Position numbers and translations under genes: made by a program | The notes under the pieces: generated by a model | What the model saw: only the letters and a program-made list of their open reading frames with translations | The model's database searches: none | Told to the model about the DNA's origin: nothing | NCBI RefSeq assembly: GCF_030272615.1 | Contig: NC_081413.1 | Location: 331,383,302-331,447,301, forward strand | Direction of reading: 5' to 3' | Origin: Cryptomeria japonica | Lineage: Eukaryota > Streptophyta > Pinopsida > Cupressales > Cupressaceae | DNA: 64,000 bases | In this document: in pieces, positions 42,227 to 52,365 of the stretch | How positions within the stretch are numbered: position 1 is the first letter of the stretch | How the letters are laid out: the number at the start of each line of letters is the position of its first letter

Positions 42227-43727
42227 TGTAGACGTATAAAAATGACCATATTTCTAAATGAATATTTTATGTTCATTTCTCTATTTAATTAAATCCAATT
42301 TAATTAAAATACCCGCATTCCTCTATTTAATTAAGTAAATTACTCAATTTATTTAAATTAAATTCACTATACCCATTTAATGAATAAATCATTTTATTCA
42401 ATTAAATTCCCCCTATCCACTTTTAATTAAATACAAATTTAATTAAATAGTTATCCTAAATTGAATAAATCTAATTTATTTAATTTTCCCAAATTGCAAC
42501 CAGATTGAATGAAATTCTTTATTTCAATTAAATCCTATTATCCCTCCATCCACTTGCATTTTCCTACATCTCCCACTTGCCTTCCTAAACCCATTTCTAA
42601 TCCCTTCTAGACTTTTCTAATCGCTTCTAATTAGCCTAACCCATCTTCTAAACTTTGTCACATCCCTAAGCAAGGGGAGGTCACTTCTCAAACCCTCAAA
42701 GTCTTTGATAACCATTAAAGGCTTCCAAGCTTCAACCACTTAATTCCTCAAAGTCTTTGATAACCATTAAAGGCTTCAAGCCTTCAACCACTTAAATCCC
42801 CAAAGTCTTCATAACCATTAATGGTTAACTCAAACCCTCCTACATGGTTAAATTATTTCTTTTAACTCAACCTTTATCCAACCCAAGGGTCTCATCAAGC
42901 ATTTAATGCTTTGACCATGATTATCTCTTAATCATTTGCACAAAGGTTTATCCTTGGATTAACTCTTAATCCAATGGGTAATCTTAATTTAGACTTGACC
43001 CTTACCTTCTAGATAACCTTAAGGTCTTCTCAGGCATTTAATGTCTCCAACCCCTTCTCTCAACCCAACCCTATGTTGACACTTGTCACCATTTCATTGG
43101 TGCAAATTGTAAACATGGATCCCCAACTTTCAAACTCAACCCTTGATTAAGCCTTTCAATCCTGACCATCCATTGCCCTGTTTTTGCTATAAATAGAGCT
43201 CTCATTCCTCCATTTTAAAAACATCCTCCAAATTTGTAGTATCATACTTATGCTCAAATACATTCAAGCTTTCATATCTCATTTTATGCTCATCATTTTA
43301 GCCTCTTTTAAATCAGGAACTAGTCTAAATATGCATGTTTAGAATAATTTTTTTATCATTTAGCTCAATCATAGACTAATATATCATGTTAGGATAGTAT
43401 TTATACTAACCTTGTCATCTTATAATCTAGTTTATTGCATTTCTAGAACCATGCATAGCTTAGGATGCATCTCATACTAAAATCTATCAAAGCATCCCTC
43501 ATTCTTGCATTTGCCATCCCTAAACCATTTTGCTCAGTGATCTGAGAGCAAAAACATTGGTTTGAGGGACATTGTAAGATAGAGAACCATGGGACCAACC
43601 TTGGGAAGCTAAGTAATACTTCATTACTCCATAGCTTGCACCAAGAAGTCCTGTGTGTGTGTGTGGACAGGTATTTTGGAACATTTTTCACATATTAAGT
43701 TCTATCGACCCGCTTTTCCCGCATACA
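42227..43727 (+). mobile_element. Solo LTR inside element D
   Basis: 1501 bp starting TGTAGACGTA and ending CCGCATACA, flanked by the perfect duplication ACTAC (42222-42226 and 43728-43732). It has AT palindromes near its start and a TATA box at 43187-43195 (GCTATAAATAG), so it is plus-oriented. It is related to the B and C LTRs by its start and palindromes but is a distinct family. No internal sequence remains, consistent with LTR-LTR recombination. ORFs inside are not credible. Confidence 0.9.
42694..42830 (+). repeat. 52-bp tandem repeat in the solo LTR
   Basis: Three imperfect copies, starting at 42694, 42746 and 42798, of a unit beginning CCTCAAAGTCTTTGA and containing ACCATTAAAGGCTT. 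Confidence 0.75.
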
Positions 43728-43999
43728 ACTACAACTATAGGGATACCTGGATCAACATACTTGGGGACAGTTACTTTCCCATGGTGTCTACTAATTGGCC
43801 TACCACATGAATAGTAGTGGGATATTTCGCCTTTCTTCCTGGATTTTTGAGGCATGCCTCTTTTATTGAATTGCCATAAATTGGGACATCCTAAATGGCC
43901 TTAAACAAAGGTATCTTGACACATATGTGTTTCAATTGAATCGAAATGTCAAAGGTGGTCTCTTCCTTTTGCTTGACAATTTCCAACCTTTGAGGAAAT

Positions 44000-45760
44000 G
44001 GTGGTTCTGGATTAGATAGGTGGGATGGTTCAGGATCCTAGAATTGTTCTGGCTGAGAAGGTGCCTCAACTAGATTTGGATGCTCCTATTCTTCTTCAGG
44101 GAGCTCAGTTATGAGAGGAGTGGAAGGAGTAGGAATGGTAGTTCCTAAATGTAGGTGAATATCACCTAAACTTACAGCATATGCAGGGTACAGATTTGGA
44201 TCAATAGAATAAGCATGTTGTTATTGTGGTTTATTATTTGGATTAGGTGTGGGTTGAGATGGAAACTGAGTAGGTCTAGGTGTACTAGCATTAGGATTAG
44301 GAGGGAGCATGATAGCTTTTTGTTGAGGCTGTGAAGGGGATGCATGTAACCAGTTGCCTGGTTTGGCCATTGTTGTCCACCACTCCACTGGGATGTTTGT
44401 TTCCAATTTCCTTTAGGGCTGCTACCAATTCCCCTAAGAAGGTTGCCATTGAGGTGGATCATTTTGGTAATTAGGCCAAGTATTCTGAGGGTTATTCCAA
44501 GACTATGGTGGATACCCCCCAAAATTGGATGGATATTGGTGTTGCCACTAGTTATTAGATCCATTAAAATTCATGTAAGGTCCACTAAAAGATAATGGAT
44601 CAGGTGGCATACCTTGTCTTGGAGCCCATGGTCTTCTTTGTGCAACATAGAAGACTTGTTCTTCATCTCCCTCAATTAGCTTGAACTCGGGTGGAATTTG
44701 CTTTCTATAAATATTGGCTACCATTTTACATTTGTAGTCCTTCTTATACCTGCAATGAGGGCAGTATTCTGCCAACATTGCTTCTAGCTCCTCTTATTTC
44801 TTCTTTTATTTTAGGGTATCCAGTTGACTGACCATATCATTTATGATATCTTCCTTAAAATTTTGAAAGCAAATTAGTGATCTCCACCCTTGAGACCCCA
44901 TTAGCAAATGATTTTCCCATTTGGCAACCTCTTCCTTTCTTGACAGCTGCTCGGGAGTAGTTCTGACATATCTTCTTAATGTTGTCCCAAGGAATTTGAG
45001 TAATGTCTCCTCCTCCTATTAGATCTAGGGTGTTAGTACAACTATCACTGATTCCCTTGAGGAAAAGCTACTTTTGAGATTCTTGGCCAAGAGTATGGTC
45101 TGAGGATTTCTTCAGGTAGAACAAGAACCTTGAAATGTAGTCCTCCAAATTTTCATCTTCCCTTTGTTGCATCCCGAAGATGTCATCTCCCCTCATATTA
45201 CCACTTCTATAGTATTTTTTGCACTTCTCAAAAAAATTTGTTTGCATGGCAACCCAACTGTTGACAACATCTCTCCCCAAGCTCATAAAGCATCTTAAGG
45301 TTGGTTCCTTCAAAGTATCAGAGAATAACTTAAGCCTATTAACATCAATGGTTTAATCATAGCTTCTACAGAGGATGTCAAATTCAAACAGAAAGGTATC
45401 TAGGTCCTTTGTTACAAGCCCATAAAACTTAGGGAGGACCAAAGCAGAAATGTTCTTGAGATTATTATTATCATGCTGGTTAGTGATGGGGAATTCAAAA
45501 GTGGTTTGGTTAGGCTGATTTTGTGCAGCAGCAGCAGCAGCCATTCTTTCTTGATAAAGTATCAAGGCAAATGGGTTAATAACAGGCTATTGGTTAGCTG
45601 GATCTTCTGGATTATAAAAGTTGGCAAATATGTCAGCCAAATGATTTATCTCTTGGTCTTCTTCTTCAGGCTGATTGTAGGCTTCCTCAAAATGAATGTC
45701 AAGATAGGGGTCATTAGGAAGAAATCTCCCTAATGCATCTCTTCTTCTATACATACAATA
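44000..45760 (-). pseudogene. gag: Element D gag
   Basis: The minus strand from about 45755 gives MYRRRDALGRFLPNDPYLDI, then ILYQERMAAAAAAQNQPNQT, ALVLPKFYGLVTKDLDTFLF, LKEPTLRCFMSLGRDVVNSW, FFEKCKKYYRSG and REDENLEDYISRFLFYLKK. This is the capsid-like gag domain with stops near 45566, 45353 and 45068. MLAEYCPHCRYKKDYKCKM carries a Cys/His cluster (44778 on). The Pro/Gln/Asn-rich tail is frameshifted (44406-44221). The poly-Ala stretch is coded by GCA repeats at 45520-45540. Confidence 0.85.
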
Positions 45761-45916
45761 TCAAATCAGTATTAGCCAAGTCCACATAGAGAATTTGTGA
45801 AAGAATAATGGGCATAACTTATTCAAATGAGAGAATATTCTAAGAGCAACTTGCATAAGTATTTAAACAATAATAAACTAAAAATTACCCTAAAAAACTT
45901 CTTAGTTTGACACCAT

Positions 45917-45934
45917 CCCCGACAATGATGCCAA
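45917..45934 (-). other. Element D primer binding site (tRNA-Asp-like)
   Basis: The minus strand reads TTGGCATCATTGTCGGGG, a mutated form of the Athila TTGGCGCCGTTGCCGGGG site. It lies 6 bp from the LTR. Confidence 0.8.
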
Positions 45935-46206
45935 AAATATTGGCCTCCTTTAATGGTTCAATAACTAAGCCCTTAAAGATGTAACTCAAAGATTACTCAT
46001 CTATACTAAGTATCTATCAAACTCGTTATGAAGTTTCATTTAACTTATCAACCCAGGGACGCAAACTTGAAATGGGTCAACATTGTATGTGCACTAAGAC
46101 TTTGTTATAGCCATCATAACTTAAACAAATAACAATGTTGGAATTGAAATGTTGTAAATAACTAATGAAGAAAATTGAACTTAGATTAACAAATAATATG
46201 AACATG

Positions 46207-46676
46207 AATAATCCAAGGTTGGATGTTAAATGGGTAGTCCCAAAACCAGGGTGGCATAAGATTAACTTTGATGGTGCCTCTGCAAGGAATCCAAGGCAAA
46301 GTGGAATTGGTTGTATTATTAGAGATTCTAAAGGCATCTGTATTAAGGAAATTTCCGAAGACATTGGTTTGGCCACTAACAATGAGGCTGAATTCCGAGC
46401 GGCATTAAGAGGTTTGCAATTAGGGTCTGAGTTGGGGTTAAAAAGAATCTATTTGGAGGGTGATTCATTAAATGTTGTCAATGTTGTTTGTAGTAACCAT
46501 ACCCTAGTTGGCATCTCAACTTATGGCTTCAACCTATAGTAGGGCTGCTTGAGTCCTTTGAAAGTTTTTGGATTAGCCATATCTATAGAGAAGGCAACAA
46601 GGATGCAGACAGACTATTTAAGATGGCAATTGCAAATGGAGGCCTTGATCCAGGTATTCAACTAAGGCATAGATAA
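46207..46676 (+). pseudogene. LINE ORF2 C-terminal RNase H domain
   Basis: DVKWVVPKPGWHKINFDGAS, GIGCIIRDSKGICI, TNNEAEFRAALRGLQL, YLEGDSLNVVNVV and then, after a frameshift near 46530, HIYREGNKDADRLFKMAI. The D-E-D-D catalytic pattern (FDGA, NNEAE, EGDS, NKDAD) is visible. This RNase H (RVT_3 type) is the usual C-terminal end of plant LINE ORF2. The stop is at 46674. The reverse transcriptase part is missing because of the 5' truncation. Confidence 0.82.
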
Positions 46677-46678
46677 AT

Positions 46679-47300
46679 TTTGATTATAGTGATTATTATG
46701 GTTTAATGATGCAAGCCTTGGCAGATGAATGACCTGCTTTGGTTCCCTGATGTCTTGGTTTCTACCGGTCGATAGTTCAAACCGAGTGATGAACTCTTAT
46801 CGGTGATTCTGGTATTCTGGCTCCTATCGGTAGGGGTATCCATCCCGACTGCTTGGTCTCTTCCGGTTGGTGTTACTATCATTTACATAGGTCTCTTGCA
46901 CTTTTCCCCAACTGATATTTACTATGTTCCGGTATAGTTTCTCATCAGGGTTACTACAGTCCCGGTGCAGTTGCTGCTAGAACGATAATCTAGCAAAATT
47001 TCTAATAAGCGATTGCAATCGTTCCTCTCCTCAGATACCCTATTCGGATTGAGGCACAACTTCATTTGATTATGGTGATTAATATGGCTTGATTGATGCA
47101 ACTGACCTTGTTCTAAGCATGAAATGTTTGTCTCCCTAATGTATTGGCCCCTACCGGTTGGTAGTACTTATCGGGAGACATACTGGTATTCTTTATGGTT
47201 TCGGTAATATGATCTTACCGGGGTCACTAACTCCAACTCTGGTCTAGTTGTTGTCAGAAGATAATCTAATTTAATCATTACTATTAGATATGATAAAGTT
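46679..47300 (+). repeat. Two diverged direct repeats in the LINE downstream of RNase H
   Basis: 46679 onward (TTTTGATTATAGTGATTATT, later CTACCGGTCGATAG) is repeated from about 47064 (TTTGATTATGGTGATTAATA, later CTACCGGTTGGTAG). The unit is about 385 bp. CCGGT/TCGGT motifs recur throughout. Confidence 0.65.
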
Positions 47301-47512
47301 GGATGGCGTCTGACATCAAAGAGGCAATTAATTATGATTAAAGATGACATGCTTAAGATGTGCCTTGTTTGTGCAAAGTAATTTGGCTTGATTAGCTATG
47401 TCCTCATGCTCCTCAACATTTATGAGCTATTGAGATAAATAAAGGAAGACCTGCATACCTGCATACTTTTAACATATCAAACTCTTCCTCTTTCTTTCTC
47501 TATTTTTTCATA

Positions 47513-48270
47513 ATGGAAACACCAATTTTGCTGGAGGCAACTTGCCATCAGATGGCATTCCTAGCCAAAATCTCTGATAAGCGCTGCAATGAGTTCTTTC
47601 CTCAAACCACCCTTTGATTCTGCATTGTGTTAAAAGAATTTTGAGGAATAAATTCCTTAAAACATACCACAAATACAGAGCCAATGCAGACATTCTATCT
47701 TTCTTCCTAAGTATGTCGCTCTATATGAGGATTAGCAAACAAAAGGCGAAGCTTCTCACCCAAATGGTGTTTGAGCACCGCTTTCTTGGGGAAATTGATG
47801 CAGTTTTGGACAATGTCGACAACAATCTCAGATTGCCCTTCCCCAAAAATTATTATATGAATTTGGGAAATGGTGTGGAGGTACGAAAAAAGGTGATTGT
47901 AAACTCTCTTGACTTCAATGCCTTGGAGGTCGCCTGGCCTGTTATTAACAAAAATATTGAGCTCCTCTGCAAGATTGTCGGTATACTACCAGGCTTCACG
48001 GCTATCGGGAGAAGCACCTTTATCCAAGAGGAAGGACTTTCGGGTAGAGAAGACATTGGCATTATGGCCAACGGTGACATAGTTGATGGCAACTCTTGGG
48101 GTCTTAGTCGCGACGAAGAGTGGATTCTAGATGATGTCCACCACCCTCAGGAAAAAGAGGAAGCATTGGCTCATGTTGCTTGCCAGAATGATTGCCCAGT
48201 AATTTTGGATGCAGCCGCTGCTCCTGCTCTCGGTGACAAGAACCTAGCCTCAAGTGATGAAGAATCCTGA
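47513..48270 (+). pseudogene. Unrecognised ORF at the 3' part of the LINE insertion (one frameshift)
   Basis: The ATG at 47513 (ATAATGG context) opens METPILLEATCHQMAFLAKI and runs 34 codons to a TGA at 47615. The overlapping frame from 47614 then runs 218 codons to 48270 without a stop. A single -1 shift would give a protein of about 250 residues with an acidic C-terminus (ASSDEES). Motifs seen: LPFPKNYYMNLGNGVEVRKK, IVGILPGFTAIGRS, LSRDEEWILDDVHH. I recognise no domain. A TATA-like GATAAATAAAGG at 47434 and a CT-rich leader precede the ATG, so it looks like a real gene or a transduced host copy. An unusual LINE 3' ORF is the alternative. Confidence 0.45.
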
Positions 48271-48577
48271 ATGTATTGACCTCCTCGGCCCTGTGCTATG
48301 ATCCTCTTTGGTTTTCCATATCTCATTTTCTTGCATTGTTTAGATAATTGTAGGCTTTTGGTTTCAACCAGTATTTTGTTCTCCTCTGGTTGTTTCTTTT
48401 CTAGCTTTAGGATCTTTGCCAGCTTGGATGGCCTTTTTTGTTCATTGTTGGAGCAATGGTAGGGGGTTTTCTTCCTGGTTCTTTCCCTCTACAACTCTTC
48501 CTAAACCAGGTATGTATTTCTTAATTTTGATTAATACAAGGGTGTTTCCCCTCTGCAGCTATTAATCTATTAAAAAA
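48271..48577 (+). other. LINE 3' UTR and A-tail
   Basis: Non-coding, T-rich. It ends CTCTGCAGCTATTAATC then TATTAAAAAAAA just before the target duplication. Confidence 0.7.
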
Positions 48578-49573
48578 AATATTTGGACATGAAAATCTTA
48601 AATGAACACAAGCTACAAGAATGAAATTCCAAACAAATAGACTAGAAACTACTCTGCCCACTTTGGCTGTAGGAATAGATACAAAACAAAGTTTTGTGGC
48701 TGCAGTAACAATCAACTGCTAGAACGGTACTAACTACTGAATGAATAATAACTAATAAGCTAACTGAACAAAGTTCTCACCAAGTGGGCCCCCTTGAGTG
48801 AGACTTCCAAAATTAACACAAGTGTTGAAAACTCAGAATATCATTTTATTCATCAAAACAGAAGTACACAAGATATGAGAACATTCTCTTAAACCGTATT
48901 TCAAAGCTGAAAAAAAACTTACAACATCAGAATATTCAACCTCCTCAAGAGATCATCTGAACATTATTTATAGAAAAAAAAATTACCAACAAATCCTAAC
49001 TAACTAGGCAACCATCTCCACAACATAAGGAGGGTGCCATTTATTGAAAGCATGAAAAGAGGAAAGGAAAGCTCATGCATGTGCTTAGCCAAGTCAGATA
49101 GGACTTCCTCAATAGAGATATAGCACAACATGCCCCATAAATAGACTCAACTGATTGTACATGACTAGTTACAAAGGTAGTTGCAACATTAAGTAGAGAA
49201 AGCTCCTCTGCGTTGGTTACTCCTTGAATTCTTCAACAATCGATCAGCTGGTAAGAGTCCTAGTCCTTGTTGCAAGCTTCATCATAACACCAATTCTTAG
49301 TATAGACCTGCAAAACATGTTAGCAAATACAAACAACCACATTTCCCAAATCATCTTGAAACAACAGTCTTTTCAACACATGCACATTTAATAGATAATT
49401 ACATAGCATATGCATTAGTATCATGAATTGTTTCAAGGTTAAACTTAAGCCCAAAAGGTAATAGTTTCTAAGGAAATTGCATAGTAAATAGTGACATCAT
49501 AGTATCAAAGTCTAAAGTATCATCATGAGTAGCATAATAAATCCTTAGAAAATAAGACTATAAACTTGTCTCA

Positions 49574-49752
49574 TCAATCGCCATAAGAATATTACATACA
49601 ACCTCTATCTCACGCACCTCATATATAGGAGATACAATACAAGAAACCATCAAACGATATTACAAAGCCATGGGCTAAAACCACCCAATAAGATGTAGCT
49701 GACCTTATCTCCCTTCTAGATGCCCTATGATGTGTTAAAACACACATCAACA
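49574..49752 (-). repeat. Copia 5' LTR, outer part
   Basis: This resumes the copia LTR after element D. The minus strand starts TGTTGATGTG at 49752 and has a TATA box (CTATATATGAGG, 49618-49630) in the right place. With 34136-34422 it makes an LTR of about 465 bp. Confidence 0.65.
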
Positions 49753-50178
49753 TGTGTCCCTCCCTTTTACAACTCATTTATGTGTCTGATGTATTTTATA
49801 TTTCCTATTTCAAGAGTACAAACTTCCGAAGGCCATAACTTGAGAACCCTGTGTCCTATTGACGAACCATTTAAAGCATCGGAAAGATTGTGAAGTGCTC
49901 TATTACCTCGTAAGTTGCTATTCCGCTTACGCCCACTTTTTAAGGCATTTCGGGGCCTCTGAAGTCCTCAAAATTAAATTTAAGCCTTTCATTGCCTTTA
50001 AAGAATGTGCGCTAGGAGAGTGTGAAATTGGACTCACTAATTAAAGGAGCACAATTTATGACACTATATTTAGCTCTCGCTTTAGTGGCAATATGAACTT
50101 ATGCTCATATTCATGGTAAAGTATAAAATAAGAGAAAGAGAATATGAGATCTAGACAACCTAGGAATAGGATGACATG
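49753..50178. other. Unassigned DNA between the copia LTR and the foldback element
   Basis: No ORF or repeat that I can support. The small plus-strand ORF at 49859-50044 has no recognisable motif. It ends with the 9-bp left flank GATGACATG of the foldback element. Confidence 0.4.
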
Positions 50179-50993
50179 TAATGCCCCGCCAGGAAACCCC
50201 GAAGGGATTAAGCCATAACACAAGAATAGAGTGCAATAATTTTTTATTTTTTTTAAAGGTACATAACATTAAGATACATCAAGATATCAAAGATTCAGAT
50301 TACATAGCGGAAGACATCAACTAAAACCTAAAGAGTTTCCCAACGTTTAGGGGTGAACTCCGAGATCATTATGGTGTTATGTGATGTTATTCTCTTATGT
50401 TTCCCTTATTCAACTTTATCATGTATGAATAGTTTTTGTTAGAATGTATAAGTGGATAAGATGGAATTAACTTTAAATGCTTATATGCAGTCCTTTCTTG
50501 AATGCAATAAATAGGAATATGAAAGAATGTAGCTTAGGATAATGGATTATATTCAATCATTATTAAGGAAATTAAGTATGCTTGAAAAGACCTCATAAGT
50601 TTATGATGAGATTGTTGTGTGTTAGAATATTAGATGTATGGCTTATATTTTAATGAAAAGATTGAATGTAAAGTATGAATGAATCATAATGGATAAACAT
50701 TAACATGTGATTTATATTTTCATCTTCTAAAAGAAATTATCCTTGTTTAAGAATTATCTCATTTTTAAGATAATCAGCTTATTGGATTAATTGTGTGAGT
50801 TAAGTTAAAAGTGTAATTAAGTAATCACATTGGGAAACTCTTTAGGTTTTAGTTGATGTCTTTCGCTATGTAATATGAATCTTTGATATCTTGATGTATC
50901 TTAATGTTGTGTACCTTTAAAAAAAAAAAAAATTATTGCACTCTATTCTTGTGTTATGGCTTAATCCCTTCAGGGTTTCCTGGCGGGGCATTA
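50179..50993. mobile_element. 815-bp foldback / MULE-like MITE with 164-bp terminal inverted repeats
   Basis: The arms 50179-50342 and 50830-50993 are reverse complements with few differences, starting TAATGCCCCGCCAGGAAACC. The flanks GATGACATG (50170-50178) and GATGACACT (50994-51002) match at 7 of 9 positions, fitting the 9-bp target duplication of Mutator-like elements. The 490-bp centre has no credible ORF, so the element is non-autonomous. Both arms carry an internal homopolymer (T-rich left, A13 right). Confidence 0.85.
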
Positions 50994-51002
50994 GATGACA
51001 CT

Positions 51003-52365
51003 AAGTTTGAGAGATGATCAAGCCCTCAAGCATAGAATCTTATCAATCCATGAAAAAAAACCTTCAAATATACACAAAGCCAACATCGTTAATACTAAAA
51101 CAAAAGGTTCCATGTTAACTTGTTGAAGAGACATTGATATTGAAATGTCTCGACCACTAATATCATTCTCAATATGTTATTGCAAGAGCACAAGTAGACT
51201 TATAGAAAGAACATGGACATACATCAATTGATGAGACAAGAAACCATGATCCAAAAACTAGCAACGTATGTTATGCTATGGGTTCATGGGGAGAGAGACG
51301 GGGGGTGGAGGGAATTAATTCCACTAGCCAACAAGGTGTGTTATGTTGGGTGATTCATGCTAAGGAAGATTACAGAGAAAAACCTCCTATTTGCTAAGTA
51401 ATCTTAAAAATTGACTGTAAAATGGGTGTTGCAATGTTCACCAACATGAAATTAACAAACAAAACCCTTTGTTTGTAAGGAAATCCAAAAAAATCAATTA
51501 CAAAATTGGTGTTGCAGTGACAAAAATCACAAGGATTACCAAATAAAACCCTCTATTTTCAAGGCAGACCATAAAATCTACTGCAAAATCGGTGTTGTAG
51601 TGTGCACACACAAAGTTTATAAAATAAATCCTCAGCTTCCAAAGTAATTTGAAAATTTGTCTGCAAAATGGGTAATGTATTGACACTGAGCAAAAACAAC
51701 AAGGATGCCACACATATTCCACCCCTTGAGAAGTCAATATAGATACATGCTAATATCTTAAGGTAGAAAGAGAAAAACGCCAAGGATAAACACCTTCACC
51801 ACCAAGGATATATCCTTAAAAAATATTCATGTGTTCCATGATAGGAAGAAAGATCCTTGTAAAGGATGAGTTTCTTTAACAAAGGAAGAGATAGTTGTAA
51901 AAAGAGATATCTTTCAACAAGTGTAAAGGTTTCCTTATCAAGGACTCATGACTATCAAAGAGGGAGAAAGAGATCTTTACCTAAATATATATACCTCCCA
52001 AAAGAGAGGATATCTTTAATAAAGATGACATTTTCAATTATAAGAGAAAGGAGATTAAGAATATGCACCTTCCCTATTGCTAGGAAAGGGGACTCTTGTT
52101 GAAGAATTGCACACTTTAAACACCAAGGAGAGATTATTTATAAAAGACATACACTTTCAAGCAAGATAGAGGTCCTAATCAAGGAACGCACACATCAAAC
52201 CAAGGAGATAATGCACATGAAGGGAAACCAATTCTATGCAAGAAAGGATATCAAGATATAAAAGATGCAACTTAACAAGGGGAAAGTGGCTCTTTCATAA
52301 AAAGGAATGTTTGAAAACCATTCTTTCCTTGTAGTGTAGAGACAAGAAGAAATACGATATTATGT
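51003..52365. other. Unassigned AT-rich DNA
   Basis: No supported gene. 51376-51690 is a degenerate tandem repeat. 51780-52330 is purine-rich with loosely repeated AAGAGATATCTTT / AAAGGA phrases but no clear unit. Confidence 0.4.
51376..51690 (+). repeat. Degenerate tandem repeat, about 82-bp unit
   Basis: Four copies of a unit containing TGCAAAATGGGTGTTGCAGTG and, further on, AAATAAAACCCTCTATTTTC. The GGGTGTTG part begins near 51418, 51500, 51582 and 51662. The shadow ORF on the minus strand is not coding. Confidence 0.65.

Larger units (their letters stand above)
41525..43990 (-). pseudogene. Element D protease region, split by a solo LTR
   Basis: Joining 43733 to 42226 on the minus strand restores a continuous reading with IINGMQIKNSLIDLGAKINV (D-L-G active site), then GGYPIILGRPWLATTNAYIG and RSGDMTISDGRNTK in ORF 42058-41738. 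The region down to 41525 is the spacer before RT. There are several stops. The 1.5-kb solo LTR (42227-43727) with its ACTAC duplication sits just upstream of the active site. Confidence 0.82.
46207..48577 (+). mobile_element. 5'-truncated LINE inserted in the D 5' LTR
   Basis: The insertion starts exactly where D LTR homology stops, within a coding sequence (RNase H), and ends with TATTAAAAAAAA. The flanks AATATGAACATGA and AATATTTGGACATGA are an imperfect target duplication of about 13 bp around a site known from the 3' LTR copy. A 5'-truncated body, an A-tail and a long target duplication indicate target-primed reverse transcription. It is unusually long after the RNase H domain (1.9 kb). 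Confidence 0.85.
34423..49573 (-). mobile_element. Element D: Athila-like Ty3/gypsy retrotransposon
   Basis: On the minus strand the order is 5' LTR (49573-45941, itself split by a LINE), tRNA-Asp-like primer site, gag, protease (split by a solo LTR), RT, RNase H, integrase, an additional ORF, polypurine tract and 3' LTR (35669-34423). The primer site and the ORF after integrase fit the Athila group. The candidate target duplication TCAAT occurs at 34412-34416 and 49574-49578, but six extra bases separate the left copy from the LTR. All ORFs are broken. Confidence 0.9.
45941..49573 (-). repeat. Element D 5' LTR, split by a LINE
   Basis: LTR sequence at 45941-46206 and 48578-49573 (about 1262 bp in all) matches the 3' LTR copy at 34423-35669 continuously across the inserted segment. 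Confidence 0.92.

Noticed and set aside
46207-46676. RNase H as a host RNase H gene or as part of element D
   Set aside because: D has its own RNase H on the other strand. This one starts at an insertion junction, ends in an A-tailed unit and matches the LINE ORF2 C-terminal type.
49859-50044. Small ORF between the copia LTR and the foldback element
   Set aside because: Too short, no motif and no detectable relative in the window.
51866-52102. 78-codon ORF in purine-rich unassigned DNA
   Set aside because: Basic low-complexity reading of a purine-rich stretch. No start context or motif.
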